Counted from the stretch's first letter, positions 37,056 to 49,111 are shown. The stretch: DNA of 64,000 nucleotides from Cordilura impudica (GCA_963682025.1 OY821517.1:229007928-229071927); one strand, 5' to 3'. Notes: generated by a model not told the origin, from the sequence alone. Numbers and translations are program-made.

Positions 37056-37703
37056 ACAAGTAAGAGTGTTAAATTCGGCTATGCCGAATCTTTGATACCC
37101 TCCACCTAGGTTTTCTTGCACTATTTGTAACAAATTTAGATAAAATATTTGAAAATGTAAACAATTTGAGCAATTTAGTAATTTATTACAACAAATACTC
37201 TGAATTTTCAGCATTTACGCTTAACAATTTTAAAGTCAATAGAAGATAGTAAACAAAAAATATTTTTAAATTTCGGATCTTTTTCGGAATACATACTTGA
37301 CCATGTCTTATATTTTAAAAGCACTAGCGTTAATCAGTTTTATTTTTTCGATCTCATTACATCAGTTTGTCATTCCATTTGTAACGCATCGATAAATGGA
37401 TCTGCGTCTATGTGTTTAATGCAAAAGATTTCTTACTTTTGTCGAATTGTAGGGATTTTTTGAAAATTTTTTTTTAACAACCTAATATTATATACATTTC
37501 AATTTTAAACTTTAAAATTAAAAACATCTATCTTTTTTAAATCTGGTAATAACTCTATAATATGGAGATAGTAAATACGTGGCTTCTTTAACAAGAATGA
37601 CAAGTAAAAAACACTTTTGCGCAGTTTTGTGCATTTTTTTTAATACATACGTAAGTACGCCATCTTTGTAGATCTCTTCGATTATATTAATTAAGTTTGT
37701 AAA

Positions 37704-39696
37704 TAAATAAATCATGTGAGTCCGATCACAAGGGAGATGTGTAAACATCTAATAATTAAAGAAAGCATCAACATCATATTTTCCAGTGCATAAAAAATAA
37801 GTCGATTATGCTGTTTTCTGAAATTCAATTGATGTTTTCTGAAATGCAATTGACGTTTTCTGAAATTCAATTGATGTTTTCTGAAATACAATTAATGTTT
37901 TCAGCAATTCAAATGATGCTTTTTGAAATTCTATTGATGTTTTCTGAAATACAATTAATGTTCTCAGCAATTCAAATAATGCTTTTTGAAATTCAATTGA
38001 TGTTTTCTGAAATTCTATTTATGTTTTCTGAAATTCAAATGATGTTTTCTGAAATACAATTGATGTTTTCTGAAATACAATTGATGTTTTCTGAAATTCT
38101 ATTGATGTTTTCTGAAATTCAATTGATGTTTTCTGAAACTCGAATGATGTTTTCTGAAATTATATTGATGTTTTCTGAAATTCTATTTATGTTTTCTGAA
38201 ATTCAAATGATGTTTTGTGAAACTCGAATGATGTTTTCTGAAATTATATTGATGTTTTCTGAAATTCTATTTATGTTTTCTGAAATTCAATTGATGTTTT
38301 TTGAAATACAATTGATGTTTTCTGAAATACAATTGATGTTTTCTGAAATTCTATTGATGTTTTTTGAAATACAATTGATGTTTTCTGAAATACAATTGAT
38401 GTTTTCTGAAATTCTATTGATGTTTTCTGAAATTCTATTTATGTTTTCTGAAATGCAAATGATATTTTTTGAAACTCGAATAATGTTTTCTGAAATTATA
38501 TTGATGTTTTCTGAAATTCTATTTATGTTTTCTGAAATTCAAATGATGTTTTCTGAAATTATATTGATGGTTTCTGAAATACAATTGATGTTTTCTGAAA
38601 TTCTATTTATGTTTTCTGAAATTCAAATGATGTTTTCTGAAGTACAATTGATGTTTTCTGAAATACAATAGATGTTTTCTGAAATACAATTGATGTTTTC
38701 TGAAATTTTATTGATGTTTTCTGAAATTCAATTGATGTTTTCTGAAACTCGAATGATGTTTTCTGAAATTATATTGATGTTTTCTGAAATTCTATTTATG
38801 TTTTTTGAAATTCAAATGATGTTTTCTGAAACTCGAATGATGTTTTCTGAAATTATATTGATGTTTTCTGAAATTCTATTTATGTTTTCTGAAATTCAAT
38901 TGGTGTTTTCTGAAATACAATTGATGTTTTCTGAAAAATTTATTGATGTTTTCTGAAATTCTATTTATGTTTTCTGAAATTCAAATGATATTTTTTGAAA
39001 CTCGAATGATGTTTTCTGAAATTATATTGATGTTTTCTGAAATTCAAATGATGTTTTCTGAAATTATATTGATGGTTTCTGAAATACAATTGATGTTTTC
39101 TGAAATTCTATTTATGTTTTCTGAAATACAATTGATGTTTTCTGAAATTATATTGATGTTTTCAGAAATTCAATTGATGTTTTCTGAAATTTTATTGATG
39201 TTTTCTGAAATACAGTTTATGTTTCCTGAAATACAATTGATGTTTTCTGAAATTATATTGATGGTTTCTGAAATACAATTGATGTTTCCTGAAATTAAAT
39301 TGATGTTTTCTGAAATTCTATTTATGTTTTATGAAATTCAGATGATGTTTTCTGAAATTATATTGATGGTTTCTGAAATACAATTGATGTCTTTTAAAAT
39401 TATATTGATGTTTTCTGAAATTCTATTTATGTTTTCTGAAATTCAAATGATGTTTTCTGAAATTATATTGATGGTTTCTGAAATACAATTGATGTTTTCT
39501 GAAATACAATTGATGTTTTTTGAAAGAAAATTGGAAAATGTTTAGAAAAGAACATATCATCATTTTTTCAGAAATACAATCAGATAAAGTCACACCGATT
39601 TACACTTCAGCTCACACCGATGTGTTACGCTGTTTTTGCGATTGTATTGTGAAATAGAAATTTACCGCCCTACGCGTATAGATGTTTACACATCAA
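37704..39696 (+). mobile_element. Element K, copy 2
   Basis: The same mobile element as 20054-22542 in opposite orientation. It has TCATGTGAGTCCGATCACAA and the GATGTGTAAACATCT hairpin at 37736-37750, the 21-bp array at 37808-39540, then CACACCGATGTGTTACGC and AGATGTTTACACATC at 39680-39694. The first ten or so array units carry the same variants in the same order as copy 1 (two TCAGCAATTC units among them). The array has about 82 units; open frames of 287, 94 and 200 codons are separated by one TAG and one frameshift. Confidence 0.7.
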
Positions 39697-39719
39697 AAGA
39701 ATATTAAAATATTATAAAT

Positions 39720-40070
39720 GTAAACATAATTGATTTTAGAAAAATGTCCGATTCGTTTTTCGATGGTGCTGAAAACACATCAAAGAAATACAGTAAACAA
39801 AGGTTTTACTCAAGTTAGTTGAGAGACGAGAAGCTAATGGGATGGAACAGGTCAAAGATGGCGATTAAATTGCGATAAATCAGATCTAAGTATACATGCT
39901 AATAACCAATGTCTTAAAAAAATATCTTTTAAAACCAACAACCAAAATTCTGTTTACGTTATAAGATCCCATTTGCAAGCCATATAAAAGATGAATTATA
40001 CAGAATAGTAAAAATATTTTTTTTATAATATCTGTTGGTTTTTTATGTTGTTTTTATGTAATTCTAACAA
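39720..40070 (+). pseudogene. Zinc-finger fragment of element Z, deleted copy
   Basis: Starts MSDSFFDGAENTSKKYSKQR on the plus strand, meets the same TAG, then a deletion removes the first cysteine pair (GGTCAAAGATGGCGATTAAA joins to ATTGCGATAAATCAG). It is clearly non-functional. Confidence 0.5.
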
Positions 40071-40451
40071 GGTTCAAAAAATACACACATGAAACACACA
40101 ATGTTCTGTTCAAAAGCAGCCAACACATATCTTTATTTTCATATCAATAATGTGCGTTTCTAAATTTTCTACGGTGCCCAACACAACCATGACTGTGTTC
40201 GTTTTAATATTTCGTTATTTACACGAACATTTTTGTATCACATACTTTTTGTTTCAATCTCACATAAAGCACACATTTCTGAGTGTTGCTTTATTTGAAG
40301 TTCATGTTCTGGTGCGTGTACTGGAAAAAAACACAGAACATGTACAATAAACAGGTTCGAGTTCAGTTATATTTTAAGTCGTGTTGTGGCTCGTGTAGTA
40401 AGAAAAAACAGAACATGTACAGTAAACAGGTTCGAGTTCAGTTATATTTTA
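40071..40451. other. Unassigned stretch with an 80-bp direct repeat
   Basis: CAGAACATGTACA(A/G)TAAACAGG and GTTCGAGTTCAGTTATATTT occur at 40335-40375 and 40415-40450. The frames at 40150-40525 show no recognisable domain. Confidence 0.4.
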
Positions 40452-40676
40452 GATCTGATTTATCGCAATTTAATATTTTTTCACAAGCCTTGCATCTGTA
40501 TTTAAAGTCGTCATCTTTGACCTGATGACGACTTTAACTTGAGTAAAACCTTTGTTTTCTGTATTTCTTTGATGTGTTTTCAGCATCATCGAAAAACGAA
40601 TCGGACATTTTTCTAAAATCAATTATGTTTACATTTATAATATTTTAATATTCTTTTTATTTACAAACTTACTTAA
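40452..40676. mobile_element. Element Z, third copy, left part
   Basis: AGATCTGATTTATCGCAATT through TTTATTTACAAACTTACTTA matches 18487-18722. It breaks off at TTA (40674-40676), where a TAA/TTA-flanked MITE begins; the remainder of Z resumes at 53896. Confidence 0.8.
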
Positions 40677-40700
40677 GGTGCTATTACACGAAGTGTTTTT
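40677..40700. mobile_element. Left terminus of a split MITE
   Basis: AGGTGCTATTACACGAAGTG is the left inverted terminus of the 481-bp MITE that is intact at 47758-48238. Only 24 bp remain here before a DINE-like left end (ATACCCTCC at 40701). The rest of this MITE lies at 53436-53895. Confidence 0.85.
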
Positions 40701-41039
40701 ATACCCTCCACTCCAGTGTGCAGAGGGTATATATAAGTTTGTCATTCCGTTTGTAATAATTAGAAAAAAAAATTTGGACCCCATAAAATATATATATTTG
40801 TGATCCTTATAACAACCGGAGTTGATATAGCGATGTCCGTCTGTCCGTCTGTCCGTCTGTGGAAATCACGATGACGGCATCAATCGGGCAGCTAGGGTGC
40901 TCGTTGATATAAAAAATGATTCACTAACATCCTGAAAAGTTTGCTATTTAAAAAAAGTCTTGAAAAAATGTAATTTTCTTTGTTGTTCTTAATTCAAATG
41001 TGTTAATTGAAATCTAGTCTTACCAACAGCATGAAATTT

Positions 41040-43300
41040 ATTGGACTTACTGCTACCAATATGTACATGCCCACACATTTTACATCAACAAGCAGCACAT
41101 TGATTGATCTATTTTTTATTTATCACGAATCGAATCTCTTATTGTAAGATCAAATATCAGCTTCCTGCTTTTCTAAGCATGATCTCATCTTTATGGTGTA
41201 TGATTTTCAAATACAAATTCCAAACCAAACATATACATTTCGTGATTTCAGGAATATTGAATATATAACTTTGCATGATGAATATAGGAAAATTGACTGG
41301 AATTGTATTTACTACATGGTATCGGTTGATGAACAATTGAATTTCCTGGAGCACCATCTAACAAACTTATTTAATATAACTGTTCCTTTGAAAACGAAGA
41401 TTATCAACGTTAGGCAAAAACCATGGTACACACCAGCAATTAATCGTCTAATAGAACAACGTGGCTTTGCATATTCTCGGTGGAAACGCTATAAAACTAC
41501 AGAGTTACATGAAAATTATCGTTTAGCTAGGAGAATAGTAACCAAAAGAATAATAGATGCTAAATATAACTATTACGTCGAAAAATTCAACAACATTATA
41601 GACACAAAAAAAAAGTGGAAATCAATACAAGAGATTGGAATTGGTGAAAACAAAAATAGCAATAATATTATTAATGAAAGTCCGGACGATTTAAACAAGA
41701 AATTTATCAATGTAAATATGCAGGAAGCGGATAATAAATTTTATGATGATTTCCACGTGAATTCTCTCCCAACACGCTTTTTTTCTTTTAACTGTGTCAC
41801 ACAGAACGATGTATATAGAAGTTGCATATCCATAAAATCCAATGATACAGGCATTGATGGTATAAATCCAAAGTTTTTGAAGATGATACTTCCGTCACTT
41901 TTGCCTCAAATTACTTATATTTTTAATAACATTATTACTACCAGCACTTTTCCTTTACGATGGAAAGAAGCTAAAATTTTGACAACACCAGAATCACCCA
42001 CTGAATATCGACCAATAGCAATCCTACCATTCCTCTCTAAGCATTGGAAAAAATACTACATAATCAAATTACTTCATACGTTAATGATAATCCGCTACTT
42101 ACTGACAGACAATCTGGTTTTCGGACAGGGCATAGCTGCATCTCTGCTCTTACTGATGTATCCGGAGATTTAAGAAAAGAAGTTGATGATGGTTTTTTTT
42201 ACCATGTTAGTATTGTTGGACCATTCCAAAGCATTTGACACTGTAGACCACAACATATTAATTCAGAAATTACAGAAAATGATGAATTTTTCTTCAACAT
42301 CGGTCAGCTTAATGTCATCTTATCTTAAAAACAGAAGGCAGTGTGTGGAAACCCAATCTGGAATGTCAAATTTACTTTATGTAAAACGAGGAGTTCCGCA
42401 AGGGTCAATTCTTGGACCTCTTCTTTTTTCAATTTACTCTAATGATCTTCCCAACCAGTTGTTGCATAGTAAGATTCGCTTGTATGCTGACGATGCACAA
42501 TTATATATAAGCAACAGAAATGAAGGTGTTCAGGATTGTACCAGAAAATTGAATGAGGATCTTAACAGAGTTTTTCTTTGGGCCTCAGCAAATGGATTAA
42601 TTTTAAATCCACGAAAATCTAAATGTATTGTTATACGCAAAACGACTAGCAAAATTATAATTAGGACAAACATACTTATAAATAATCAGCCGATTGAAAT
42701 TGTTGAAAGCGCAAAGAATTTAGAAGTTATCTTCAATAATACGCTTACTTGGTCTGATCATGTAAATGCAGCATGTGGCAGAACTTATTATATGCTTAGA
42801 ACACTCTGGTCCACACAATGCTACACACCTATAAAAATTAGAATTTTACTCGCGAAAACATATTTGTTACCGATTCTGATGTATGGATGTGAGGTTTTCT
42901 CCTGTTGCGACTCAGAAAGTAAACGAAGATTAAACGTTGTTAACAATAACATTACTAGATATGTATTTGAACTGCGGAGATTTGACAGCATTTCATCGTA
43001 TTCGAAGAAACTATATGGTGTACAATTTGAGGACCTATTGAAAATACGTATTTTTATCTTTTTACATAAAATTATTATCGCTCGAGAGCCTGACTATCTA
43101 TTAAATTGATTAAAATTAAAATTAAAATTAGATTTAATAGAACCAAAAATATAATTCAAATCAGGCATCATAGATTAATATCAGAATGGCAATTTTATAT
43201 TAATGCTATTCGTCTTTTGAACATGCTACCAGTAAACATTAAGGATATAAGCAACGCACGTTTTTTTTTTAAGAAAAAATTATTTGAGCTATACTCGTAA
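41040..43300 (+). pseudogene. LINE ORF2: endonuclease tail and reverse transcriptase, frameshifted
   Basis: Endonuclease C terminus near 41080-41190 (TSSTLIDL, KHDLIF). The linker and reverse-transcriptase start is in the frame 41193-42173 (GIDGINPKFLK, YRPIAILPFLSK). The frame changes near 42045 (TDRQSGFRTGHS) and again near 42190. The polymerase core is at 42183-43109, with SKAFDTVDHNIL, RGVPQGSILGPLLF and the catalytic YADDAQLYI. The C-terminal part changes frame at about 43109 and ends near 43300 (LNMLPVNI). At least three frameshifts make it non-functional. The protein copies RNA into DNA at a nicked target. Jockey or CR1 group is my best placement. Confidence 0.88.
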
Positions 43301-43678
43301 AAGTAATATATGTATGTATTGTTTTTCTTTTTTTTTGTATTATTAAAATATTTGTTATTATTATTTAAAATTTGAATACTGTTTTTGTTTATTTAATTAA
43401 ACTTATTGATATAAATTTAAATTAATGCATTTTATATTATATTTTTTATTTTTAATTCTTAATTATTAATTTTTAATTTTTGGTTTTTAATTTTTATTTT
43501 TAATTTTTAATCTTTAACTTTTGCTTTTTAATTTTTGATTTTTAATTGTTTAATTAACAGTTTTGTTATTATTTTCGTCAAAAGCAATGTCAAATTATCA
43601 TATTTGTCCTTAATGTAACCCTGTGTTGTTTTAAGACTTCAGTCTTGTTACACAGGCTAACAAATAAATAAATAAATG
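43301..43678 (+). other. LINE 3' UTR and tail
   Basis: T-rich and TTTTTAAT-rich stretch, then TTTTAAGACTTCAGTCTTGT, a short inverted repeat (AAGACT/AGTCTT), and a terminal AAATAAATAAATAAAT run. A small terminal hairpin followed by a short tandem tail is common at LINE 3' ends. Confidence 0.65.
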
Positions 43679-43734
43679 TAAAAATTTAAATGTAAATGGA
43701 ATGATATTTTTGTCAGATTAATAATATATTTTTT

Positions 43735-45070
43735 GTCAGATTAATAATATTTGATATCATTTTTATGTTGGTTTATTCTTTTACAAAGTTGTTGTCCCGT
43801 TTGTCCCACATTTTCACCAGTACAATCTTTACATTTGAACATATATACAACTCCATACTTCATCAAATGTGGTACCCCTGGATACAAATTTGGTAGGATT
43901 CTACTTACATTTGAATACGGTCGGTAATCAATATCCAATTTTTGATCATACCGTATTAACAAATTGCGAATGTTCTCAGATAGATGCGGTGTGTATGCCA
44001 AACCTTTGAATTTTACCAGAGGTTTTGACTTTGGATTATCTCGTTGTTTCAAAAATTTATTAATCAAATGAGCAATCAATCCAACAGGGTACCCATTTGA
44101 TTTTAGAATTTCATAAACGCGCTTCTTAGCATCACCAATATGTGCGATAGTGACAAAAATCTTGATATCAAGCCATAGGCAACACCTGATTTTTGGTTTT
44201 ATGGATGAGAAGATTCATAATTTAGTAATCGATTCTTTGACGTTGTTTTCTGATAGATGGAAGTTTCTACGGTGCCATCTACCTTTCTGTGGATCAACAA
44301 ATCAAGACAACAATCATCGTAAATTGAATTGAATTGTTATAATTATTGAGCATATGAAAAAAGTTCTCCAATTCATCCTCTGGAATAAACATCAACGTAT
44401 CATCAACATATTTGACTATCAAAGTGGGGTCAAAACCACTCTCATAAACAACGCGATCCAACAAATCAGTAATAACAATGTCAGCAAGTATCGCTGAAAC
44501 AGAACCACCAATTGCTAATCCTTCCTTCTGCTTATAAAAACGTTGATTCCACAATACATAGTTTGCATCATCCAGACAAAATTTGATCATTTCCTTCATT
44601 CTCAACCATGGTATTGATGTTATAGACGAGATTCGATCTCATCTCAATTTTACCGATGCATAAACTAACGACAGCGGTATTTTCTCAAACATGGACACAA
44701 TGTCAAACGATACCATGATGTCAGTATTGCCAACTATCGTGTTGTTTAAGATATTCTTGAGATGAAAGGAATTTCTTATATTGTATTTGTTATCACATAT
44801 CGCTTTGGTAAAAATCGAGTTCAGAAACCGTGACATATTGTATGAAGGACTGTTTGTACCATTCGTTATCACCCTAAAGCCCTCCTTGTGTACTTTGGGT
44901 GTACATCTTGGTCTTGGTGGTTGCGCAGTAAATGTTAATAATTGTTTTTCCCCCCTTTATCAATAAATCCATCATGATATAATTTCCGGGTAATTTCGTT
45001 GTTCCTCATTTGGAGTTTGTCAGTCGGGTCGAACCATAACCTGCTGAACTTATTGTTGTCATCGTATAAT
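43735..45070 (-). pseudogene. Penelope-like element: reverse transcriptase plus GIY-YIG endonuclease, decayed
   Basis: Minus strand in order: PRPRCTPKVHKEGFRV and ITNGTNSPSYNMSRFLNSIF (about 44930-44800), VSFDIVSMFEKIPLS, KEGLAIGGSVSAILADIVI, the catalytic KYVDDTLMFI (near 44390), a thumb region (DAKKRVYEILKSNGYPVGL), then a GIY-YIG nuclease with GVVYMFKC, a CKDC zinc pair, NVGQTG and CKRINQH (43741-43870). RT followed by GIY-YIG with a cysteine pair between the GIY and YIG parts is diagnostic of Penelope elements. Several frameshifts and stops (near 44955, 44620 and 44210) break it. It abuts the 3' tail of the LINE. Confidence 0.88.
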
Positions 45071-45600
45071 TATATTTTTTGTAAGTCTTAAATTGTATAA
45101 TATTATACTTTTGTTTGATAATGTTCCCTTTAATGATCATTTTAGTGGTTTGGTGCTGATGAGGGGATCAAATAAATCGCGAAATATTCAATAAAAATCT
45201 GGTTATGTAAAGAATTTGATCCATTGATAGAAATCTTGTTTTATTGAAAACAAATTTAACTTCTGTTTCTCAATTTATAACATTTTTACACGGTGACCCC
45301 TTTTTTGGTTATTAACTAATGAAAATCTATTTAACTCCACTTTTCAACATCTTTGTTAGGAGTTTTTACTTAGATTGTAAGTAGTAGAACCGTTAACGGT
45401 ATCTGTAAACATTGTTTGTCACCCTCTTACACCCTTAACTAATAATAATTAGTCTAGTCTCTTTTTGGCTGTACGACGAAACACTGCGAATTGTGACCGA
45501 TAAAACGCTTAACCTCGTGCATTAACATTTTTGTACAAAAGGTAAAATTTAATCAAATATAATTTGATAACTTTTATCTCATATATTAATAAATTGAAAA
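45071..45600. other. AT-rich sequence upstream of the Penelope relic
   Basis: Possibly 5' sequence of the Penelope element. A GCTGATGAGGGGATC...CGCGAAA stretch at 45154-45186 resembles part of a hammerhead ribozyme core but lacks the helices (see rejected items). No gene. Confidence 0.4.
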
Positions 45601-46150
45601 TTTGTTTTTTATTTCTATATTTTTGCATCGATGGCAAATAGATTTTGTTCGTTCGTATGACTTTGTCACAGTAGATTTCACCACAATATCAAAAATGTTG
45701 AAACTGAACACAAGACCGATTAATGAAGTATCAATAATTTTTTTTGCTTTCAAAATCGTTTTACATACTCGTAGTTATATGAAATTATATTTTGCTGTAC
45801 CTACAAAATATTTGATTGCTATGACAAATAATTTTTAAAAATCTTTTATAATTACTAAATCATTACTATTCATAAAATTATAAAATTGCACCTTTTGCAA
45901 ATGTAACTAAATTAAAATTAAAAATTTCCATTTGAAATTTTTACAATGGAAACATGAAGGTTTTCTTCTAAAATTCAATTATTTGTCAATTTTATGCGAT
46001 GTAAAAATGTATATATTCTACAGATTTCTTTCATCTCAAAATTACAAATAAAAAATGTAGTTTTAAATTTACAGCACATTGGTTTTTTCCGTTGGCATCC
46101 CTAATTTGAATTAGTGTTCATAATAACTTTAGACTTTGAATTGATGGTAT
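45601..46150 (+). repeat. Strongly diverged DINE-like body
   Basis: The order of TTTTGCATCGATGGCAAATA, GACTTTGTCACAGTAGAT, TTTTGCTTTCAAAATCG, CTACAAAATATTTGATTGC and AATTTTTAAAAATCTTTTAT follows 13320-13740 of the other copies at about 70% identity. It is older than the other copies. The frame 45602-45838 is not a gene. Confidence 0.6.
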
Positions 46151-47551
46151 AAACAGTACGCATTAAATGCATAGAATATGCAAGTGCTTTTTCTTCTCTT
46201 CTATGTATTTGAAAAAACAAACAAACCGACAATAGGTCCCGAGAATTAAGTTTCTTTAAATATAACTATTTTTTTTAACATAATATAGTTACTATGCATC
46301 TTGTGATTTTCTTCTTTCAACAGTTGGCATCACTAATTTTGTTAATAGTAATCCAAGTTCTATAAAGGGTTATACATACATACATATATGTGAAAAGCTT
46401 TAATCCTCCATTTTTCCCAAACATTGAAATGTTTTAACAAAAAAGTGGAGGGAGTATTTAGAACATCTGTTGAATCAACAACAATTAGTTGATGAGCGGA
46501 ATAAACCAAAACAAAATAAAATAAATTTTAAGAAAATAATAATGAAATTTAAACTTTTATGATGACTGGGCTGTATGAGGACGATGAAGAGGTGATATAT
46601 CACTGAAAAATTTTAAAACCAGGAACATTATTCTTTTTAACCAAACTGGGAACTTCTTAAATCATTTTCCAAATCTCACCAAATTATCATTAATTGATAA
46701 TCATTTTTTTATATCAGGAGATATGGATTTCTTTGACATACTTTCATGTTTGGAATTAGTTGGATATTAGCAGATATTGCCCTGCCCAAAACTAATGAAC
46801 ATGATTTATTTTACTGTTGTGGCTTAATATGTAGGAATATAGAATATAAGTTAACACATTATTTATTTCGCAATGTTAAATTGCAAGTTAACCTATTATT
46901 TATTTCGAAATGTTAAATTGTATTATTTATTTCCCACAACGTATGAACTTTTTCTTAAAAGCAAGAGGTCTTATCGCAAGTCAACAAATTATTTCTCAAA
47001 ATACAAAAAATAAAGTGTCAGGTCTTCGCTACACGCGCAAACCCCTTTTTTGCTATACTAGCATTTCTTGGTAGCTCCTGTGTGTTTCGATAGAAATAAA
47101 TATTACGAACAAAACATTTTGTAAGTTAGTCTAAGCACATAGTGCTGATAAAAATTGGACGAATAAACTAAGAAATATAATAAAATAATAAGCACATAGT
47201 GCTAACAACCATTTCGCGTGTTTTATTCAGCCCAATTACGAAAATATTTTCAAGGAATTTCTTTCTCACGGAAAATACTTTTCTCGAGAAAAAAATCCTC
47301 CAATTATAAATTCCGCGTGAACAAAAAAATGATTTTTCTCAAATTTATGTTGTGTATATTTTTCAAAATATAAGTGACTTTACCAAATATGGTCAGGAGC
47401 GGTCCATTTTTGACCTAGTCCCAATATAAATATAGCAAACGATATGAACTTTTTCATATCTGCAGCCAAAAAAAATTAATAACATTGCCACTCGAATTTG
47501 GTTTATGCTTATTTTCTATATCCAATTAGTTGGACCGAAGAGATAGGGTCT
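46151..47551. other. AT-rich sequence with dispersed repeat fragments
   Basis: Includes a diverged direct repeat of AAGTTAACMYATTATTTATT at 46848 and 46888, and the 96-bp dispersed repeat at 47231-47336 (pair of 26090-26185). No supportable coding frame. Confidence 0.5.
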
Positions 47552-47613
47552 CTCAACCATGGTATAGGGTATCATATAACCGGTCTAGACCGACTATAAT
47601 TTTCTTACTTGTT
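47552..47613 (+). mobile_element. Right end of a second DINE-like subfamily
   Basis: TATAGGGTATCATATAAC, then the perfect palindrome CGGTCTAGACCG, then ACTATAATTTTCTTACTTGT. It has the order GGGTATC, hairpin, CTTACTTGTTTT of the main family but a different hairpin sequence, and is closer to what I recall of INE-1. Confidence 0.55.
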
Positions 47614-47757
47614 TTCCAATTTTTTTTGTGTGTGCAAACGAACTAAATTTATTTTAAAGAATTAAAAAAATAAAGAATAGCATAGCTATGATGTGAACAC
47701 TTGTGGAGGAAATTGGTGTTTTAGAATAACAACAACGAAATAGCTAAAGGTGCTATT

Positions 47758-48238
47758 ACACGAACTGTTTTTTACATATGTACTGTCACTTTTTTATCCA
47801 TATGAAATTCCTCATGTCTGTCAAAATTGTCTTTTATATACGATTCATAATTTTTGCTATCACACGTGCATATGTATTTCCGTATGACATAACCTCTAAA
47901 TGTAAACAACAGCTGATTTAATTTGTGAATTTACAAAAATTTATTGTTAAAAAAAAGGTTATTTATTTTTTAATTGTTAATTAATACTAAACAATTTATT
48001 TTTCTTTCAATATTAATCTTTAAAATTTACTCTGTTTTTCTTTCGCCACAAGCAGTGTTGTATTTCCATATGTTTGTCATGCAAAAATAGAATCTGTTCT
48101 AATTGACAAATGTACATGTGACTTTCCTCATGTATTGTACATAAACAATTTTTCATATGTATCACACGATGTGTACAACTTTTGTTGTGGGAAAATTTGA
48201 CAGTACATATGTAAAAAACACATCATGTAATAGCACCT
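47758..48238. mobile_element. 481-bp MITE, TSD TAA, intact
   Basis: Inverted ends of about 45 bp: AGGTGCTATTACACGAACTG... and the complement of AGGTGCTATTACATGATGTG... at 48238, continuing through TTTTTTACATATGTACTGTC on both sides. TAA lies on both flanks (47755-47757, 48239-48241). TWA duplication suggests PIF/Harbinger. Other copies: 40677-40700 plus 53436-53895, and 20017-20053 plus 22543-22730 (split by element K). The minus-strand frame 48128-48355 overlaps its end and is not a gene. Confidence 0.88.
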
Positions 48239-48241
48239 TAA

Positions 48242-49110
48242 AAGATTGCTAGAAGTCAATTGCGGGCTGAATCTATGAAAAACGCAATCAATGCGTGAAT
48301 TGGCTTTCATTAAAGATAACAAAAGTGGAAATTGGGCTTTATTTGTGGTCATCAAACTACAAGAACAATAAAATATTATTTTTTTTTTTATTTAAATTTT
48401 GTTTTATCAAAATACTTCTTACATTTTTATATAAACTCCCGTCTGTTTTGCAAGGGAAATTTTTTGAGGGCAAAAACAAATTCAAGTGCATTGAGAATAA
48501 CTACTTTTTTCCCATAAAATTTTTTTTCCGAAGAAACTTTTATTCATAATAGGGGAAAAGGGAGAAGTGAGATATTTCATGCGGAATTGTTGTTTAGAAT
48601 TGGGCTGATTATAGCTTTTAAGTATGAACAATGGTACAAAAATATTAAGTTTGTGTTTAAACATATTTAAAAAAAAAATGCCCAAATATAAACGATTATG
48701 AAAATGTTTCTATAGATGGTTTTGTATAAAAATTGAAATCATTAGAAAACCTCGAAATAAAAAATGCAACATACAGTTTGTCAAACTTATTGCTGATAAT
48801 AAAACTTTCAAGTTTAACTCATTTTGTTATTGAATACTTCAAGCGTAATTTTGACACTTTAGTATGACATATCTACGGATATAAGAACAAATTAGTTATT
48901 AGTTGATATTCTGCTGGACATGTTTCTAAATTTCTGGATGGATTAACTTTGAAAATCCCAACCAGTATCTAAGGTTTCGTTACATTCGGTAGAAGTTATA
49001 AATTACAGACTGAAAACGATAAATATTTTTGGTTTAAATATTTGTAAGAAGGAATACAAATGAAATTTAGGTAATATGAAAAAGAACACATTTTTAAATG
49101 TTTTATTTTT
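48242..49110. other. AT-rich stretch without recognisable features
   Basis: Frames at 48295-48685 are short, overlap each other on both strands and have AT-driven composition (K, N, F, I). I see no repeat partner elsewhere in the window. Confidence 0.5.
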
Positions 49111-49111
49111 T

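Larger units (their letters stand above)
37056..40070 (-). mobile_element. Element Z, inverted copy interrupted by element K
   Basis: The right end (ACTTGTTT, GATTCGGC hairpin) lies at 37056-37095 on the minus strand. The 600-bp 3' part runs to about 37703, element K occupies 37704-39696, and the zinc-finger part resumes at 39697-40070. The joined flanks AAATAAA and AAGAA correspond to the continuous sequence at 18700-18715 of the intact copy. Confidence 0.75.
40991..43678 (+). mobile_element. 5'-truncated non-LTR retrotransposon (Jockey/CR1-like)
   Basis: It begins at 40991 exactly where the DINE-like copy breaks (TTTGTTGTTCTT; compare 49370-49380, where the sequence continues GTCACG). It contains the end of an endonuclease domain, a reverse transcriptase and a 3' tail GGCTAACAAATAAATAAATAA. 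The 3' flank does not resume the DINE-like sequence, so the insertion was accompanied by a deletion or later rearrangement. Confidence 0.85.

Noticed and set aside
45154..45190. CTGATGAG...CGCGAAA near a Penelope relic, resembling a hammerhead ribozyme core (known from Penelope elements).
   Set aside because: It is on the strand opposite to the Penelope coding strand, helix II pairs only imperfectly, and I cannot find pairing partners for helices I and III with a cleavage triplet.
48295..48685. Overlapping K/N/F-rich frames on both strands.
   Set aside because: The sequence is about 75-80% AT and no frame shows a domain, signal peptide pattern or repeat-independent conservation.
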